Shown piece by piece: positions 42,632-51,661 of a DNA stretch of 64,000 bases (its first letter is position 1; each line of letters begins with the position of its first letter). Under the pieces are notes generated by a model. The model saw only the letters and a program-made list of their open reading frames with translations, was not told the origin of the DNA and searched no databases. A program made the position numbers and the translations under genes. The DNA comes from Clostridia bacterium (GTDB lineage Bacteria; Bacillota; Clostridia; Oscillospirales; CAG-272): NCBI GenBank assembly GCA_017482355.1, contig JAFUNJ010000009.1, positions 1 to 64,000 of the forward strand, read 5' to 3'.

Positions 42632-43354
42632 TTATTTCATCATGGTCTCCAGCAGGGAAACGGCGAAGAGCTTGTTCATCTCTCGGGTGGGGTGGTTGAT
42701 GTAGTTGGCCAGCAGGCGGGTCACATTGACGCCGTTGGCATCCATCTGCTTCCATTTGGCGTAGCAATCGCAGATGGCGGCGCCCCGGGCGGCGGCGATC
42801 TCCTTAGCGGCCGCTACATACAGATCTAAGATGCCCTCGTTCTGCCGCTTGGCGCACTTTTCGGCGACCTCCTTGAAGAGAGGATCGGTCACCATGCAGC
42901 TCACATGGGTACACATCATGTTGGGGGTCAGCAGAATGGCCTCTATGCCCTCCTGCTGCAGCCGGGCGAAGATGCCGTCCATGGCTTCCTTGTATCGGTC
43001 TAATTTTTCGGCCCCGCCGCCACAGTCGTTGAGCCCAAAGTTGACTACCACCAGATCCGGTTTGGCGGAAAGTACATCCCGCTCCAGCCGCTCCAGCCCA
43101 TGGGGGGCGCTGCCGCCGCTGACTCCGGCGTTGATGATGTTCACCGGAACGTTGGGGTAGAGGGTAGCCAGCATATTGCGGAGATGCTGGTGATAGCCGT
43201 TGTTCTGATCAAAAACGGTATCCAGCCCGGTCTCGGAGGTCTTATAGATCTCGAAGCAGCCTTGGGTCACGCTGTCCCCTATAAAAGCGAGCTTCACACC
43301 GGGTTCGTTCCAGTTGCTTTTGACCTTGGCGGCAAATTTTTCCATGATTTTCAT
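42632..43354 (-). CDS. SGNH/GDSL-family hydrolase
   Basis: 240 residues. It has the GDS block (LAFIGDSVTQG, nucleophile Ser), a GLNDCGGG block (Asn of block III) and a C-terminal segment with NHPTREMN (Asp/Asn-x-x-His variation; the His is in NYINHPT). This matches SGNH esterases of the GDSL type, cytoplasmic here since no signal peptide is visible. Substrate could be an acyl or acetyl ester of a carbohydrate. It overlaps rqcH by 4 bases at the end of a five-gene operon. Confidence 0.85.
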   Translation of the reverse strand: MKIMEKFAAKVKSNWNEPGVKLAFIGDSVTQGCFEIYKTSETGLDTVFDQNNGYHQHLRNMLATLYPNVPVNIINAGVSGGSAPHGLERLERDVLSAKPDLVVVNFGLNDCGGGAEKLDRYKEAMDGIFARLQQEGIEAILLTPNMMCTHVSCMVTDPLFKEVAEKCAKRQNEGILDLYVAAAKEIAAARGAAICDCYAKWKQMDANGVNVTRLLANYINHPTREMNKLFAVSLLETMMK

Positions 43355-45090
43355 TGGTTTTCCTCCTTCGGGAGCTTGGGCTCCACCAAAACAGAATAAT
43401 AATTTTCGTAAACCACCATGCCCGGCCGGGCTCCGTTGGGTTTGCGAACATGGGAAACAGGGCAGTAATCCACCTCTACCTTGGGGGCATTTTTGCCCTT
43501 GCTGTAGTAGGCACAGATGGAGGCGGCCTCTAAGATGGTCTCATCGTCAATCTCCCGGCCGCCGCTCTGGATCAGCACATGGGAGCTGTGGATGTTCTTG
43601 GCGTGGAGCCAGAGATCGTCCTTGCGGGAGAGCTTTACCGTCAGCTGATCGTTCTGCACATTGTTCCGCCCCACCAGAATGGTAAAGCCGGTGGAAGAGA
43701 TGAATTTCCGGGGCTTGGAGGGGGCGGCAGCACGGCCGTTGTTTTTACGGCGGTTTTTGCTGAAGCCGGTGCGGATCAGCTCCTCCCGAATCTGGTCTAC
43801 ATCTGCCGAGGTCTCGCAATCGCAGAGGCTCATGAACACGCTGTCCAGATAAGAAAGATCCTCTTTGTCCTGCCGGATCAGATCCGCTACCACTCGGGCA
43901 GAGGTCTTAGCTTTGTTGTATTTTTTGAAATAAAGCTGGGCGTTCTGCTGGGGCGTTTTGTCCGGCCGCAGAGGGATGGTGAAGGGCTTGCAGTTATCGT
44001 AGTAGTTCTCCACCGTTACCTCGGTCATGCCGGTCTTGGCCCGATGGAGATTGGCCTGCAGCAGCTCCCCGCAGATGCGGTAGTGATCGGCTTTTTTCCC
44101 TTCCTCCAGTTCCTTTTCCCGCACCCGCATGGTGCGTTCGATCCGGGCGGAGGTGCGAGTGAGCAGCTGCTCCACATCCCGGGTCTTTTGCTTCAGCCGC
44201 ACATCCTCGGCGCTCTTTTCGAAATAATCCTCGATCAGCGCCACCGGGGAGGGATAGGAGAGTTCTTCGGCGCTTTCACCGTACTGCCCGATGGGCATAA
44301 AGGAAAAATCCAACCATCGGCCGGTCTCCTTTTCCCGCAGGGCGGTGGGGGTGCAACGGTTCTCTGCAAGAGCTTCTCCGGCTTCGGTCAAAGCGGCTTC
44401 CAAATTGGCTTTCTGGTTGGGGGTCAGACCATTGGCGGGGGCATCGATCCGCCCGGCGCTCCGAAAGGCCAGTTCCCGGGCCACAATGGGGGAGATACCG
44501 CTGTAGGTATCCATCACCGCCTTCCAGAGGGGCTTATCCGTTTCGGTAAGCAAAGGAAGATCCTCCGGGGAGACCTCCGAAAAGGGCTTTTTATCCTGAG
44601 GCACCACCGGCTCGTATTTCAGCCCCGGCAGCATCTGCCGCCCGGCAGTGATATCTACATGGCGGATACATTCGATGATCCGCTGCTCCTCATCCATCAG
44701 CACTAAATTGCTGGTTCTTCCTAAAATTTCCAGCACTAAATACTTCTTTACCGGCTCAAAAAAGTCATTTTTGCCGGTAAATTCCACGAAAATTGCGCGC
44801 TCAAAAGCGGGCATATACACCCGCTCCACCTTAGCACCGGTCAGGTGCTTCCGCAAGACCATGCAGAATAAGGGGGGCTGCGCCGGATTTTCCGCATCCT
44901 TTCCGGTGAGGGTGATGCGGGCACAGTTGGGGGTGCAGCAAAAGAGTAATTTGGTTCGTACATTGGGAGCCCGTAAATTCAGGATGATCTCATCCTTCCC
45001 GGGCTGATAGACCTTTTCCACCCGGGCATCGGTGATGATACTGTTGATCTCCCGGGTCAGGTAGGTCATAAAACAAGCGTCAAGTGCCAT
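43351..45090 (-). CDS. rqcH: Ribosome quality-control protein RqcH (NFACT family)
   Basis: 579 residues with the full NFACT layout: NFACT-N (starting MALDACFMTYLTREIN), helix-hairpin-helix region, long coiled coil (about 290-430) and the NFACT-R/DUF814 domain (FTILVGRNNVQNDQLTVKLSRKDDLWLHAKNIHSSHVLI). RqcH binds obstructed 50S subunits and recruits tRNA-Ala to add alanine tails that mark stalled chains for proteolysis. Formerly annotated as fibronectin-binding protein FbpA. It starts one base after nif3-like stop and overlaps the SGNH gene. Confidence 0.95.
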   Translation of the reverse strand: MALDACFMTYLTREINSIITDARVEKVYQPGKDEIILNLRAPNVRTKLLFCCTPNCARITLTGKDAENPAQPPLFCMVLRKHLTGAKVERVYMPAFERAIFVEFTGKNDFFEPVKKYLVLEILGRTSNLVLMDEEQRIIECIRHVDITAGRQMLPGLKYEPVVPQDKKPFSEVSPEDLPLLTETDKPLWKAVMDTYSGISPIVARELAFRSAGRIDAPANGLTPNQKANLEAALTEAGEALAENRCTPTALREKETGRWLDFSFMPIGQYGESAEELSYPSPVALIEDYFEKSAEDVRLKQKTRDVEQLLTRTSARIERTMRVREKELEEGKKADHYRICGELLQANLHRAKTGMTEVTVENYYDNCKPFTIPLRPDKTPQQNAQLYFKKYNKAKTSARVVADLIRQDKEDLSYLDSVFMSLCDCETSADVDQIREELIRTGFSKNRRKNNGRAAAPSKPRKFISSTGFTILVGRNNVQNDQLTVKLSRKDDLWLHAKNIHSSHVLIQSGGREIDDETILEAASICAYYSKGKNAPKVEVDYCPVSHVRKPNGARPGMVVYENYYSVLVEPKLPKEENQ

Positions 45091-45834
45091 TTATAAACTC
45101 TCCATGGGTGATTGATAGGGTAAAACACAAACTTCCAGGGCGGGGAACTGCTTTTTCAGTGCCGCAGCCAGAGGCGGTAGGGCAATATATTCGGTCTCGT
45201 AATGGCCCAGCACCAAAAGGTTGATGCCCAGCTCCTTGGCCAGCAGATAGTGGCTGTATTTGGCTTCGCCGGTCACAAAGGTATCACAGCCCAGCCTGGC
45301 GGCATCCTCTAAAAGACTGCCGCCGCTGCCTCCCACCACAGCTACGGTGTGCACCGCCTCATGGGCCTTCACTCCTAAGCAAATTTGGGCGGGCAATTCC
45401 TTTTTCAGCCGCTCTGCCAGGGCGGTGAGGGTGGTTTCCACCGCCCCCATCCGGCCAATGCCGCAGAACAGCTCTGCCTGCTCCATGCCGCAGCAGGCTG
45501 CCAGGCAGGTGTTGACACCACCCTCTGCCGCATCCAGATTAGTGTGGCAGGCGATATGGGCGATTCCCCGCTCCGCCAGCGATAAAATGTGCCGCCCGGT
45601 GGCGGTTTCGCTGTTGACCTGCTTTTCCGGGCTGAAGATCAGGGGATGATGGGTGATCAGAAGCTGGCACCCTTCGGCCGCCTTGATGGCGCCTTCGGTG
45701 GCGTCCATGGCCAACAGCACCTTGGTGACCTCCCGGTCAAAATGGCCCACATTCAGCCCTGGATTATCCCAATCCGCCGCCAGCTCATAGGGGCAGTAGG
45801 TGTTTAAAAAATCATAAATATCTCGAACTGTCAT
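45091..45834 (-). CDS. Nif3-like dinuclear metal-centre protein (YqfO family)
   Basis: 247 residues, the short form without the inserted PII-like domain found in Bacillus YqfO. Conserved metal-binding parts are ADWDNPGLNVG, LLITHHPLIF, HIACHTNLDAAEGG and a C-terminal LVLGHYETE. Biochemical role is uncertain; some relatives act as GTP cyclohydrolase-like hydrolases. It follows trmK with a 4-base overlap, a pair conserved across Firmicutes. Confidence 0.92.
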   Translation of the reverse strand: MTVRDIYDFLNTYCPYELAADWDNPGLNVGHFDREVTKVLLAMDATEGAIKAAEGCQLLITHHPLIFSPEKQVNSETATGRHILSLAERGIAHIACHTNLDAAEGGVNTCLAACCGMEQAELFCGIGRMGAVETTLTALAERLKKELPAQICLGVKAHEAVHTVAVVGGSGGSLLEDAARLGCDTFVTGEAKYSHYLLAKELGINLLVLGHYETEYIALPPLAAALKKQFPALEVCVLPYQSPMESL

Positions 45835-46496
45835 TGCATTGCCTTTCTGATCTGATCCAATAATTTTTCTGCTTCGGCGATCCGTCCTTCATCGGGGGCT
45901 TTGGCAGAGCACAGCCCCGCCAGAGCCGTCTCCACCCGCCGCTGTTCTTTCTCTAAAAAGGGGAAGTAAAGGGGATCCTGCCGGATCATGCCGAAATAGT
46001 CTGCTTTATAGGGGATGCCGGTCTTTTGAACTGCAAAGACCCGGTAAAACTTTTCGCCGTCCCGGGCGAGGGCTCCGGCGGTAACGGCGTAGCCCTTTTG
46101 CGCCAGAGCGTCCAGCAATTCATAAACGGCGCTCATGGGCTGCAGCACCCAGAGGGGCGGCTCTGCCGGAGCGGTGTCCAAGATCACCTCGATGATCTCG
46201 CCTCCCATCCCCGCCACCGCCACGGCGGTGACCTGCTTCAGCGTTTCCGGAGGGATCTCCTTCAGGCCGTCGGAAAGATATAGGGGGATCTTGCCGGACA
46301 AGCCCAGCGCAGCCAATTGCTTTTTCGCCGCCTGTAGCGGACCTTCCTTAATGTCTGCCGCATAGGCTCCCGCCAGCCTGCCGCTGCGGAGCCCTTCGGC
46401 GGGCAGCTTGCAGTGATCGGTGCCGATATCCAGCAGGATACTGCCGGCGGGGATCAGGGAAAGGACCGTTTGTAATCGGCTGTCAAGTAAACTCAT
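45831..46496 (-). CDS. trmK: tRNA (adenine22-N1)-methyltransferase
   Basis: 221 residues. The SAM-binding fold appears as ILLDIGTDHCKLPAEGL and AYAADIKEGPLQAAKK; the DxGTDH motif and AVAGMGGEIIEVIL are TrmK-specific. It methylates N1 of A22 in the D-loop of tRNAs in Gram-positive bacteria. Genomic pairing with the nif3-like gene (4-base overlap) further supports the call. It also overlaps the upstream hydrolase gene by 4 bases. Confidence 0.93.
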   Translation of the reverse strand: MSLLDSRLQTVLSLIPAGSILLDIGTDHCKLPAEGLRSGRLAGAYAADIKEGPLQAAKKQLAALGLSGKIPLYLSDGLKEIPPETLKQVTAVAVAGMGGEIIEVILDTAPAEPPLWVLQPMSAVYELLDALAQKGYAVTAGALARDGEKFYRVFAVQKTGIPYKADYFGMIRQDPLYFPFLEKEQRRVETALAGLCSAKAPDEGRIAEAEKLLDQIRKAMQ

Positions 46497-47401
46497 TGTA
46501 TATTATTCTCCAAAATATCCAGCATGTATTTGATTACATCGGTTTTTTTCTCTTCCAGAAGGATCTCATGCCGCATGGCGGGGAAGAGCTTATGGCTCAC
46601 ATTGTAGCCCTTCTTCCGAACGATTTCAACCGCTTTCATAAAATTCTTTTCGCCGGTGTGGCAGGGATCATCCTGACCGGAGATAAAATGCACCGGCAGG
46701 GCGGTGTTTTTGCATCCCCAGTTTGCAGGGGAATAGGTCTCTGCCATCAGCGCCATCAGCCCTTGAAAGCCGCTTAAGGTAAAGCAAAAGCCGCAAAGAG
46801 GGTCGGCATCGTAGACCGCCACATTGGCCGCATCATAGCTGATCCATTGATTGGGAGAGGAGGCGTTTTTGATCCCCCGGTTAAAGGCTCCGGTCACCAG
46901 GGCATTGACGGTGGTGGAGCGGTGCTGATCCCCGTTGAGCTTGATCTTCAGAGCAATATAAGCCCGAGCGATGCGGATGGCCGCCGGCGGGGCATAGGGG
47001 GTGCCGCAGATGAAAAGCCTATTCAACTCCTCATCATACCGCTTCAGGTAACACCGGGCTACCAGACTGCCCATGCTGTGACCAAAAAGGGTGAGCGGCA
47101 GGCTAGGAAATTTTTCCTTGGCCAAGCAGGACACCGCGTGGGTATCGGCGATCATCCCCTCGGCACCGCCCCGGCCGAAGTGGCCTAAAAGGGCGCAGCT
47201 GCCGTGGCCCCGGTGGTTGTGGATCACCGTGGCATAGCCGGCCTCGGCCAGCGCCGTCATGGTGCCGAAATAGCGGGCCTTATGCTCTGCCATGCCGTGC
47301 ACAAACTGAATGATTCCCTTGGGGTCTTCCGGATAGATATAGGTTCCCTCCAGCGGCGTTCCGTCCGCGGGGGAAGCAAACGTGAAGTCTTGCTGAATCA
47401 T
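46493..47401 (-). CDS. Alpha/beta hydrolase (monoacylglycerol-lipase-like)
   Basis: 302 residues of serine hydrolase fold: oxyanion-hole stretch IQFVHGMAEHKARY, nucleophile elbow LFGHSMGSLVA (G-x-S-x-G), Asp in FISGQDDPC, and catalytic His in FPAMRHEILLE. HGMAEH is the usual Hydrolase_4/lysophospholipase signature. No signal peptide, so it is an intracellular esterase or lipase. I start at ATG 47401 after GAGGTGAT; two codons upstream are also possible. First gene of the operon through rqcH and the SGNH hydrolase. Confidence 0.88.
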   Translation of the reverse strand: MIQQDFTFASPADGTPLEGTYIYPEDPKGIIQFVHGMAEHKARYFGTMTALAEAGYATVIHNHRGHGSCALLGHFGRGGAEGMIADTHAVSCLAKEKFPSLPLTLFGHSMGSLVARCYLKRYDEELNRLFICGTPYAPPAAIRIARAYIALKIKLNGDQHRSTTVNALVTGAFNRGIKNASSPNQWISYDAANVAVYDADPLCGFCFTLSGFQGLMALMAETYSPANWGCKNTALPVHFISGQDDPCHTGEKNFMKAVEIVRKKGYNVSHKLFPAMRHEILLEEKKTDVIKYMLDILENNIQ

Positions 47402-47419
47402 TATGATCACCTCTTCTTT

Positions 47420-47448
47420 ATTCTATCAAAATATCCTGTAAAGTTCAA
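47420..47448 (-). promoter_or_regulatory. Promoter of the hydrolase-trmK-rqcH operon
   Basis: On the minus strand TTGAAC (47443-47448), 17-base spacer, TAGAAT (47420-47425). It is back to back with the thyX promoter. Confidence 0.6.
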
Positions 47449-47456
47449 GTTTTTAG

Positions 47457-47484
47457 TTGAAATCAATTAAAACTATGTTATACT
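47457..47484 (+). promoter_or_regulatory. Promoter of the thyX operon
   Basis: TTGAAA (47457-47462), 16-base spacer, TATACT (47479-47484), about 35 bases before the thyX start. Confidence 0.6.
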
Positions 47485-47520
47485 TATTTAGAACGATTGA
47501 ATATCAGGAGAGAGAAGAAA

Positions 47521-48258
47521 ATGGGAGAAGCAAAATTGCAGGTCCGGCTGCTCAGCCATACGCCGGACGGAGAAAAGATCATTGCCGCCGCGGCCAAGCT
47601 GTGCTATGCCCGTGCCGATATCGATACGGTGCTGGAGGGCCTTACCCCCGAAAAGGTGGAAAGCTTTTTGGATATGCTGGCCTCTTTGGGCCATGAAAGC
47701 CCCATTGAGCATATCAATTTTACTTTTGGAATCGAAAATGTGTCCCGAGCGCTGCTGGCCCAGATCACCCGCCACCGCCATGCCTCCTTCAGTGTGCAGA
47801 GCCAGCGGTATGTGGCAGAGGATCACTTTGAATTTGTGCTGCCCCCGGCCATTGCCGCCAATGAGGAGGCGAAGGCGCTGTATCTGGATACCATGGACGA
47901 GCTGGCATCCCGCTATGCCCGCCTGACCGACCTGCTGATGGAAGGCACCGAAGGGACCACCGCCGATAAAAAGAGGGCCATCGAGGACGCCCGGTTTGTG
48001 CTGCCCAATGGCTGTACCACCAAAATGATGGTCACCATGAACGCCCGCAGCCTGATGAACTTCTTCCGCCTGCGCTGCTGCAACCGGGCGCAATGGGAGA
48101 TCCGGGAGCTGGCCACTCAGATGCTGATGCTGGTGCGGGAGGTCTGCCCCACCCTCTTTAAGTTGGCGGGCCCGCCCTGCGTGGCCGGGAAGTGCCCCGA
48201 GGGAAAGATGTCCTGCGGGAAGGCAAAAGAAATGAAAGAAAAGTTTTTGGGAGCGTAA
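47521..48258 (+). CDS. thyX: FAD-dependent thymidylate synthase
   Basis: 245 residues. The ThyX signature RHRHASFSVQSQRY (RHRxxSxxxxSxRY) near residues 80-94 is complete, and the C-terminal RNR-like segment LMNFFRLRCCNRAQWEIRELA carries the conserved Arg. ThyX makes dTMP from dUMP using methylene-tetrahydrofolate, FAD and NADPH. The Cys-rich C-terminus (GPPCVAGKCPEGKMSCGK) is a small extra found in Clostridia. ATG 47521 follows AGGAGAGAG. It is followed 3 bases later by a thymidylate kinase, so consecutive dTMP steps are encoded together. Confidence 0.96.
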   Translation: MGEAKLQVRLLSHTPDGEKIIAAAAKLCYARADIDTVLEGLTPEKVESFLDMLASLGHESPIEHINFTFGIENVSRALLAQITRHRHASFSVQSQRYVAEDHFEFVLPPAIAANEEAKALYLDTMDELASRYARLTDLLMEGTEGTTADKKRAIEDARFVLPNGCTTKMMVTMNARSLMNFFRLRCCNRAQWEIRELATQMLMLVREVCPTLFKLAGPPCVAGKCPEGKMSCGKAKEMKEKFLGA

Positions 48259-48260
48259 AA

Positions 48261-48941
48261 ATGGGTAGACTATTGGTAATCGACGGATTGGACGGCAGCG
48301 GAAAGGGAACGCACTCCAAGCTGGTCACCGCCAAACTGAATGAAATGGGGATCCCCGCCATGCGGATCTCCTTTCCGGATTATGACTCTCCCTCCAGCGC
48401 TCTGCTGCAGATGTATCTGCACGGCGAATTCGGCTCCCATGCGGAAGATGTGAATGCCTATGCGGCCTCGGTGTTTTTTGCCGCCGACCGTTTCGCCGGC
48501 TTCCGTACCAAATACCAGAAACTCTATGATGAGGGCGTGATCCTGGTGGCCGACCGTTATACCACCTCCAATATCGTTCATCAGATGAGTAAGCTGCCCG
48601 AGGCGGAATGGGATGCCTTTATCGAGTGGCTTTCGGATTTTGAATACGGTAAGCTGGAGCTTCCCCGCCCCGATGCAGTGATCTATCTGGATATGAAGCC
48701 GGAGATCTCTCAGCGGCTGATCGAGCGCCGCTACCGGGGGGATCTGACTAAAAAGGATATCCATGAGGTGGATGTAAGCTATCTGGAAAACAGCCGCCGG
48801 TGCGCCCTTTATGTGGGGGAGCAGCTGGGCTGGCATATGACCCCTATGTACGATGAAGCGGGGGAGCCCCGTAGCAAAGAGGAAAATTTTTCCATTATTT
48901 TTGAAAAGGTGAAAGAGGTATATCATGACCTTGAACTTTGA
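48261..48941 (+). CDS. tmk: Thymidylate kinase
   Basis: 226 residues. P-loop IDGLDGSGKGTHS, the DRY-type motif VLVADRYTTSN and a FPDYDSPS segment match dTMP kinases; the lid near residues 155-165 (RRYRGDLTKKD) is shorter and different from E. coli Tmk, typical of the Clostridia branch. It phosphorylates dTMP to dTDP and acts right after ThyX. It overlaps the next gene by 17 bases. Confidence 0.88.
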   Translation: MGRLLVIDGLDGSGKGTHSKLVTAKLNEMGIPAMRISFPDYDSPSSALLQMYLHGEFGSHAEDVNAYAASVFFAADRFAGFRTKYQKLYDEGVILVADRYTTSNIVHQMSKLPEAEWDAFIEWLSDFEYGKLELPRPDAVIYLDMKPEISQRLIERRYRGDLTKKDIHEVDVSYLENSRRCALYVGEQLGWHMTPMYDEAGEPRSKEENFSIIFEKVKEVYHDLEL

Positions 48942-49788
48942 AACCCCTTCTTTCGCAATGAAAGAAGTTGTGGATCAGGCGGTGCGGAATGCCGATGTGC
49001 AGGTCTGCGATCAGACCTTCGGTAATCTGTACTGCTGGGCCGCCGCCTTTGAGGTGGCCCTCGCCATCTATGAGGATAGCTTTGTTGCCCGCTGGGGGAG
49101 CCGGTATGCGGTTCCGGTGGGCCCTCAGCGGCAGAAACTGCTGGAGGAGCTGCTGGCCCGAGGGGTGGATGGCTTTGTGGGGGCGGACGGCTGCTATAAA
49201 GCCTGGCTGGAGGAGACCTTCCCCGGCCGGTTCACCTTTACCGAACGCCGCAGCAGCGCTGATTATATCTACGACCGCCAGAAATTAGAATTGCTTACCG
49301 GCAAAAAGCTGGCGGCCAAACGGAACCATATCAATTATTTTGAGCAGAATTTTCAATGGCAGATCCGCCCTCTGGACGATTCCACTCTGGAGGATGCTAT
49401 CGCTTTTAATGAGCGCTGGTGCGAGCAGAACCATTGCCTGCAAGAGCCGTCCCTGGCCCGGGAGGGCTGTGCAGTTCGCCGGGGGCTCCGGCATTTTAAA
49501 GAGCTGGGCTATACCGGCATGGTGCTGTATGCCAACGGCACCCCTTGCGCCTTTACCTACGGAGAGCCTATAGGGAAGGCGGGCTTTTGTGTTCATGTGG
49601 AAAAGGCTGATGCGGCGCTGCGGGGCGCGTATCCGATGATCAATCGGGAATTTGTCCGCAGCCTGCCGCCGGAGATCCAATGGATCAACCGGGAGGATGA
49701 TACAGGGGATGAGGGCCTGCGGAAGGCAAAGCTCAGCTATCAACCCAAAGAACTTTTGATGAAATATACTGCGGAGGTAGTAAAATGA
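48925..49788 (+). CDS. DUF2156 (MprF C-terminal-like, GNAT-fold) protein
   Basis: 287 residues resembling the phosphatidylglycerol lysyltransferase C-terminal (DUF2156) domain: a double GNAT-like fold with Y-C-W in FGNLYCWAAAFEVALAIYEDSFV, GKKLAAKRNHINYFEQ and a closing GDEGLRKAKLSYQPKELLMKY. Free-standing proteins of this kind lack the flippase part of MprF; they may be aminoacyl- or acyl-transferases. It overlaps the tmk gene and the PfpI-like gene, so it belongs to the thyX operon. Confidence 0.82.
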   Translation: MTLNFETPSFAMKEVVDQAVRNADVQVCDQTFGNLYCWAAAFEVALAIYEDSFVARWGSRYAVPVGPQRQKLLEELLARGVDGFVGADGCYKAWLEETFPGRFTFTERRSSADYIYDRQKLELLTGKKLAAKRNHINYFEQNFQWQIRPLDDSTLEDAIAFNERWCEQNHCLQEPSLAREGCAVRRGLRHFKELGYTGMVLYANGTPCAFTYGEPIGKAGFCVHVEKADAALRGAYPMINREFVRSLPPEIQWINREDDTGDEGLRKAKLSYQPKELLMKYTAEVVK

Positions 49789-50327
49789 TCTATGTATTAC
49801 TGGCCGACGGCTTTGAGGAGCTGGAGGCAATGGCCCCTGTGGATCTGCTGCGGCGGGCAGGTGCAGAGGTGCGCACCGTTTCTATTGAAAAAGAACAGAT
49901 CGTGACCGGTGCCCGGGGGATCCCTGTGGCAGCGGATATTTCGATGGATCAGTTGGATTTTGACGCTATGGAAATGCTGGTACTGCCCGGCGGCTATCCC
50001 GGCTATGAAAATTTGGCCAATAGTCTGCAGGTGACCGAGCTGCTGAAAAAAGCCGATGGAGCCGGCAAGATCATCGCCGCCATCTGCGGCGCCCCCTCTG
50101 TCCCCGGTCAGCTGGGGCTGCTGAAGGGGCAGAAGGCCACCTGCTATCCCGGCATGGAGGATACGCTGGGCTGTGAATGGGCCCCCGGTAAGGTGGTGGA
50201 AAGCGGCCGTTTTATTACCTCCCGCGGTGCGGGTACAGCGGTGGATTTTGCGCTGGCGCTGGTGGCCCGGGCCGTTTCCCTCGAAAAGGCTGCCGAGATC
50301 GCAAAGGGAATCGTTTATGAGCAGTAA
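49785..50327 (+). CDS. DJ-1/PfpI family protein
   Basis: 180 residues. VLLADGFEELEAMAPVD carries the conserved Glu, and the nucleophile-elbow Cys is in IIAAICGAPSV, both typical of DJ-1/PfpI (YajL/ThiJ) proteins. Members act as chaperones or on glyoxal-type damage; the activity is not settled. It overlaps its neighbours on both sides (4 bases upstream, 11 downstream) and is cotranscribed. Confidence 0.9.
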   Translation: MIYVLLADGFEELEAMAPVDLLRRAGAEVRTVSIEKEQIVTGARGIPVAADISMDQLDFDAMEMLVLPGGYPGYENLANSLQVTELLKKADGAGKIIAAICGAPSVPGQLGLLKGQKATCYPGMEDTLGCEWAPGKVVESGRFITSRGAGTAVDFALALVARAVSLEKAAEIAKGIVYEQ

Positions 50328-51213
50328 AAAAAGAGATGTTTCCAAGGAGATCTCCGGGCTGCTGCTGATCGTGCTGGCCCTGCTGCTGGCCCTCAGCCTC
50401 TGCCGCCAATGGCTCCCCGCCTTTGGCCCGGGGCTGACAGCCTTGATCTACGGGGTCATTTATCTGATCCCCATGCTGGTCTACATAAAGAGCCACCGCT
50501 ATAAAAGCCGCAATGCCTTCCGCCTGAAGATGGTAAGCCCTAAATACTGGCTGTTCGTGCTGCTCTTCGGCCTTTCGGTCTGCCTGATCTGTACCCTGAT
50601 CAATGTAGGCTGTACGGCCCTTTTCCGGGCGGTGTTCAAGGTGGATTTCCAGAATTCCATCGTGGATCTCACCGGCACCGATACCGGCACCCTCATCCTC
50701 ACCTCCGTGTTGCTCCCTGCCTTCGCAGAGGAGCTGCTGCTGCGGGGGCTGGTGCAGGGGGAATATGAAAAGTACGGCATTACGATCGGCGTGCTGCTCA
50801 CCTCCCTGATCTTTGCGCTTTTTCACACCAATCCCATGCATATTCCCTCCCTTTTTGTGGCAGGGGTCTGCTACGGCGTGCTGACGGTGATGTTTCGCAG
50901 CGTCTGGCCGGCTATTCTGGCCCATGCCATCAATAACGGCGTGGCGGTGTTTGTGGCAAAACAGAGTGCCTTTATCCGCTATCTGCTGCAGGATAAGCTG
51001 TTTGTTATTATTGCGGTGCTGGTCTGCTTCCTGATCCTGATCTTTACCCTTAAAATGCTGGAAACTGCCATCAGCGAGCAGCTGGGTAAATTCAGCAAGG
51101 CCAAAAGAAGCACCCGCTCTCTGGCCTACGGCGACCCCCTTCTGAGCCCCTGGCTTTGGATCTTTGCGGTGCTGTGTATAGGAAAAATGGTCTACAATGG
51201 ATTTTTTAAATAA
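50317..51213 (+). CDS. CPBP-family intramembrane metalloprotease (Abi/CAAX-like)
   Basis: 298 residues, about eight membrane segments. The three CPBP motifs are present: EELLLRG (EExxxR, about residues 136-142), FALFHTNP (FxxxH) and a downstream HAINN (HxxxN/B). These are glutamate-type intramembrane proteases, or in other branches bacteriocin-immunity proteins. ATG 50317 overlaps the PfpI-like gene by 11 bases. Last gene of the thyX operon, followed by a terminator at 51279. Confidence 0.9.
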   Translation: MSSKKRDVSKEISGLLLIVLALLLALSLCRQWLPAFGPGLTALIYGVIYLIPMLVYIKSHRYKSRNAFRLKMVSPKYWLFVLLFGLSVCLICTLINVGCTALFRAVFKVDFQNSIVDLTGTDTGTLILTSVLLPAFAEELLLRGLVQGEYEKYGITIGVLLTSLIFALFHTNPMHIPSLFVAGVCYGVLTVMFRSVWPAILAHAINNGVAVFVAKQSAFIRYLLQDKLFVIIAVLVCFLILIFTLKMLETAISEQLGKFSKAKRSTRSLAYGDPLLSPWLWIFAVLCIGKMVYNGFFK

Positions 51214-51278
51214 TATTGATCAGACTGCCGTATGCGATACGCCGAGCGGTGGGAGCGGCGGAAAGCTGAAAAATTTAA

Positions 51279-51310
51279 TTAAATTCCGCATTTTTATGCG
51301 GAATTTTTCC
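51279..51310 (+). terminator. Terminator of the thyX operon
   Basis: AATTCCGCAT (51282-51291) pairs with ATGCGGAATT (51296-51305), followed by TTTTTCC. Confidence 0.8.
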
Positions 51311-51417
51311 TTATATGAACAAAGAGAAAGAGCAGAACTCTTTCCCTATATCGATTTTTCAAAATTGGCTACCACCACTATTATTTATTCTGCGGTCGGT
51401 GCCTTTTTTGACAGTCT

Positions 51418-51448
51418 GAACCCCCGGAGAATAATTCTCCGGGGGTTC
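51418..51448. repeat. Perfect 15-bp hairpin downstream of the glmS ribozyme
   Basis: GAACCCCCGGAGAAT (51418-51432) and ATTCTCCGGGGGTTC (51434-51448) around one central base. On the minus strand it lies about 35 bases after the ribozyme. Neither side has a good T run, so it may be a weak terminator or a 3'-end stabilising hairpin. Confidence 0.65.
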
Positions 51449-51483
51449 ATTGTTGATTGTGTGCATATTATTAAATTTAGATG

Positions 51484-51626
51484 GAAGCTGAGCCTCTGTT
51501 GCGCAGTTGCCTGCGTTTTTTGCTCTCAGCCTAACGACTCCCGCCGAAGGGACTTCCGCCGAGTCTTTCGATGATCCCTTTCCTCGTCACCTGCTCTGAA
51601 TCGGTTAAATTGCAGGCCGGGCGCTT
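51484..51626 (-). ncRNA. glmS ribozyme (glucosamine-6-phosphate riboswitch), without glmS
   Basis: Read on the minus strand, the complete glmS core is present. The cleavage site AGCGCC has A-1 at 51625 and G+1 at 51624. The P2.1/P2.2 core follows as GTGACGAGGAAAGGGATCAT, then CGAAAGACTCGGCGG and AGTCCCTTCGGCGG. Next come GTCGTTAGGCTGAG and the P4 loop CGCAGGCAACTGCG, and the P3 closing strand CTCAGC. The order and spacing closely follow the Thermoanaerobacter and Bacillus ribozymes, which self-cleave with GlcN6P as cofactor to switch off glmS. No glmS reading frame lies downstream; the next genes on that side are on the other strand. Confidence 0.92.
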
Positions 51627-51661
51627 GTTTTTTATGCTTATTTTACCTCCAAGTGACCAAA

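Noticed and set aside
51359..51466. Short minus-strand frame (MHTINNEPPENYSPG...) after the ribozyme
   Set aside because: It is formed by the hairpin at 51418-51448 and flanking bases, has no ribosome-binding site and does not resemble the GlmS N-terminus (MCGIVGY).
51197..51574. 125-codon plus-strand frame after the CPBP gene
   Set aside because: It crosses a terminator, a 15-bp hairpin and the antisense of the glmS ribozyme; composition is not protein-like and no ribosome-binding site fits.
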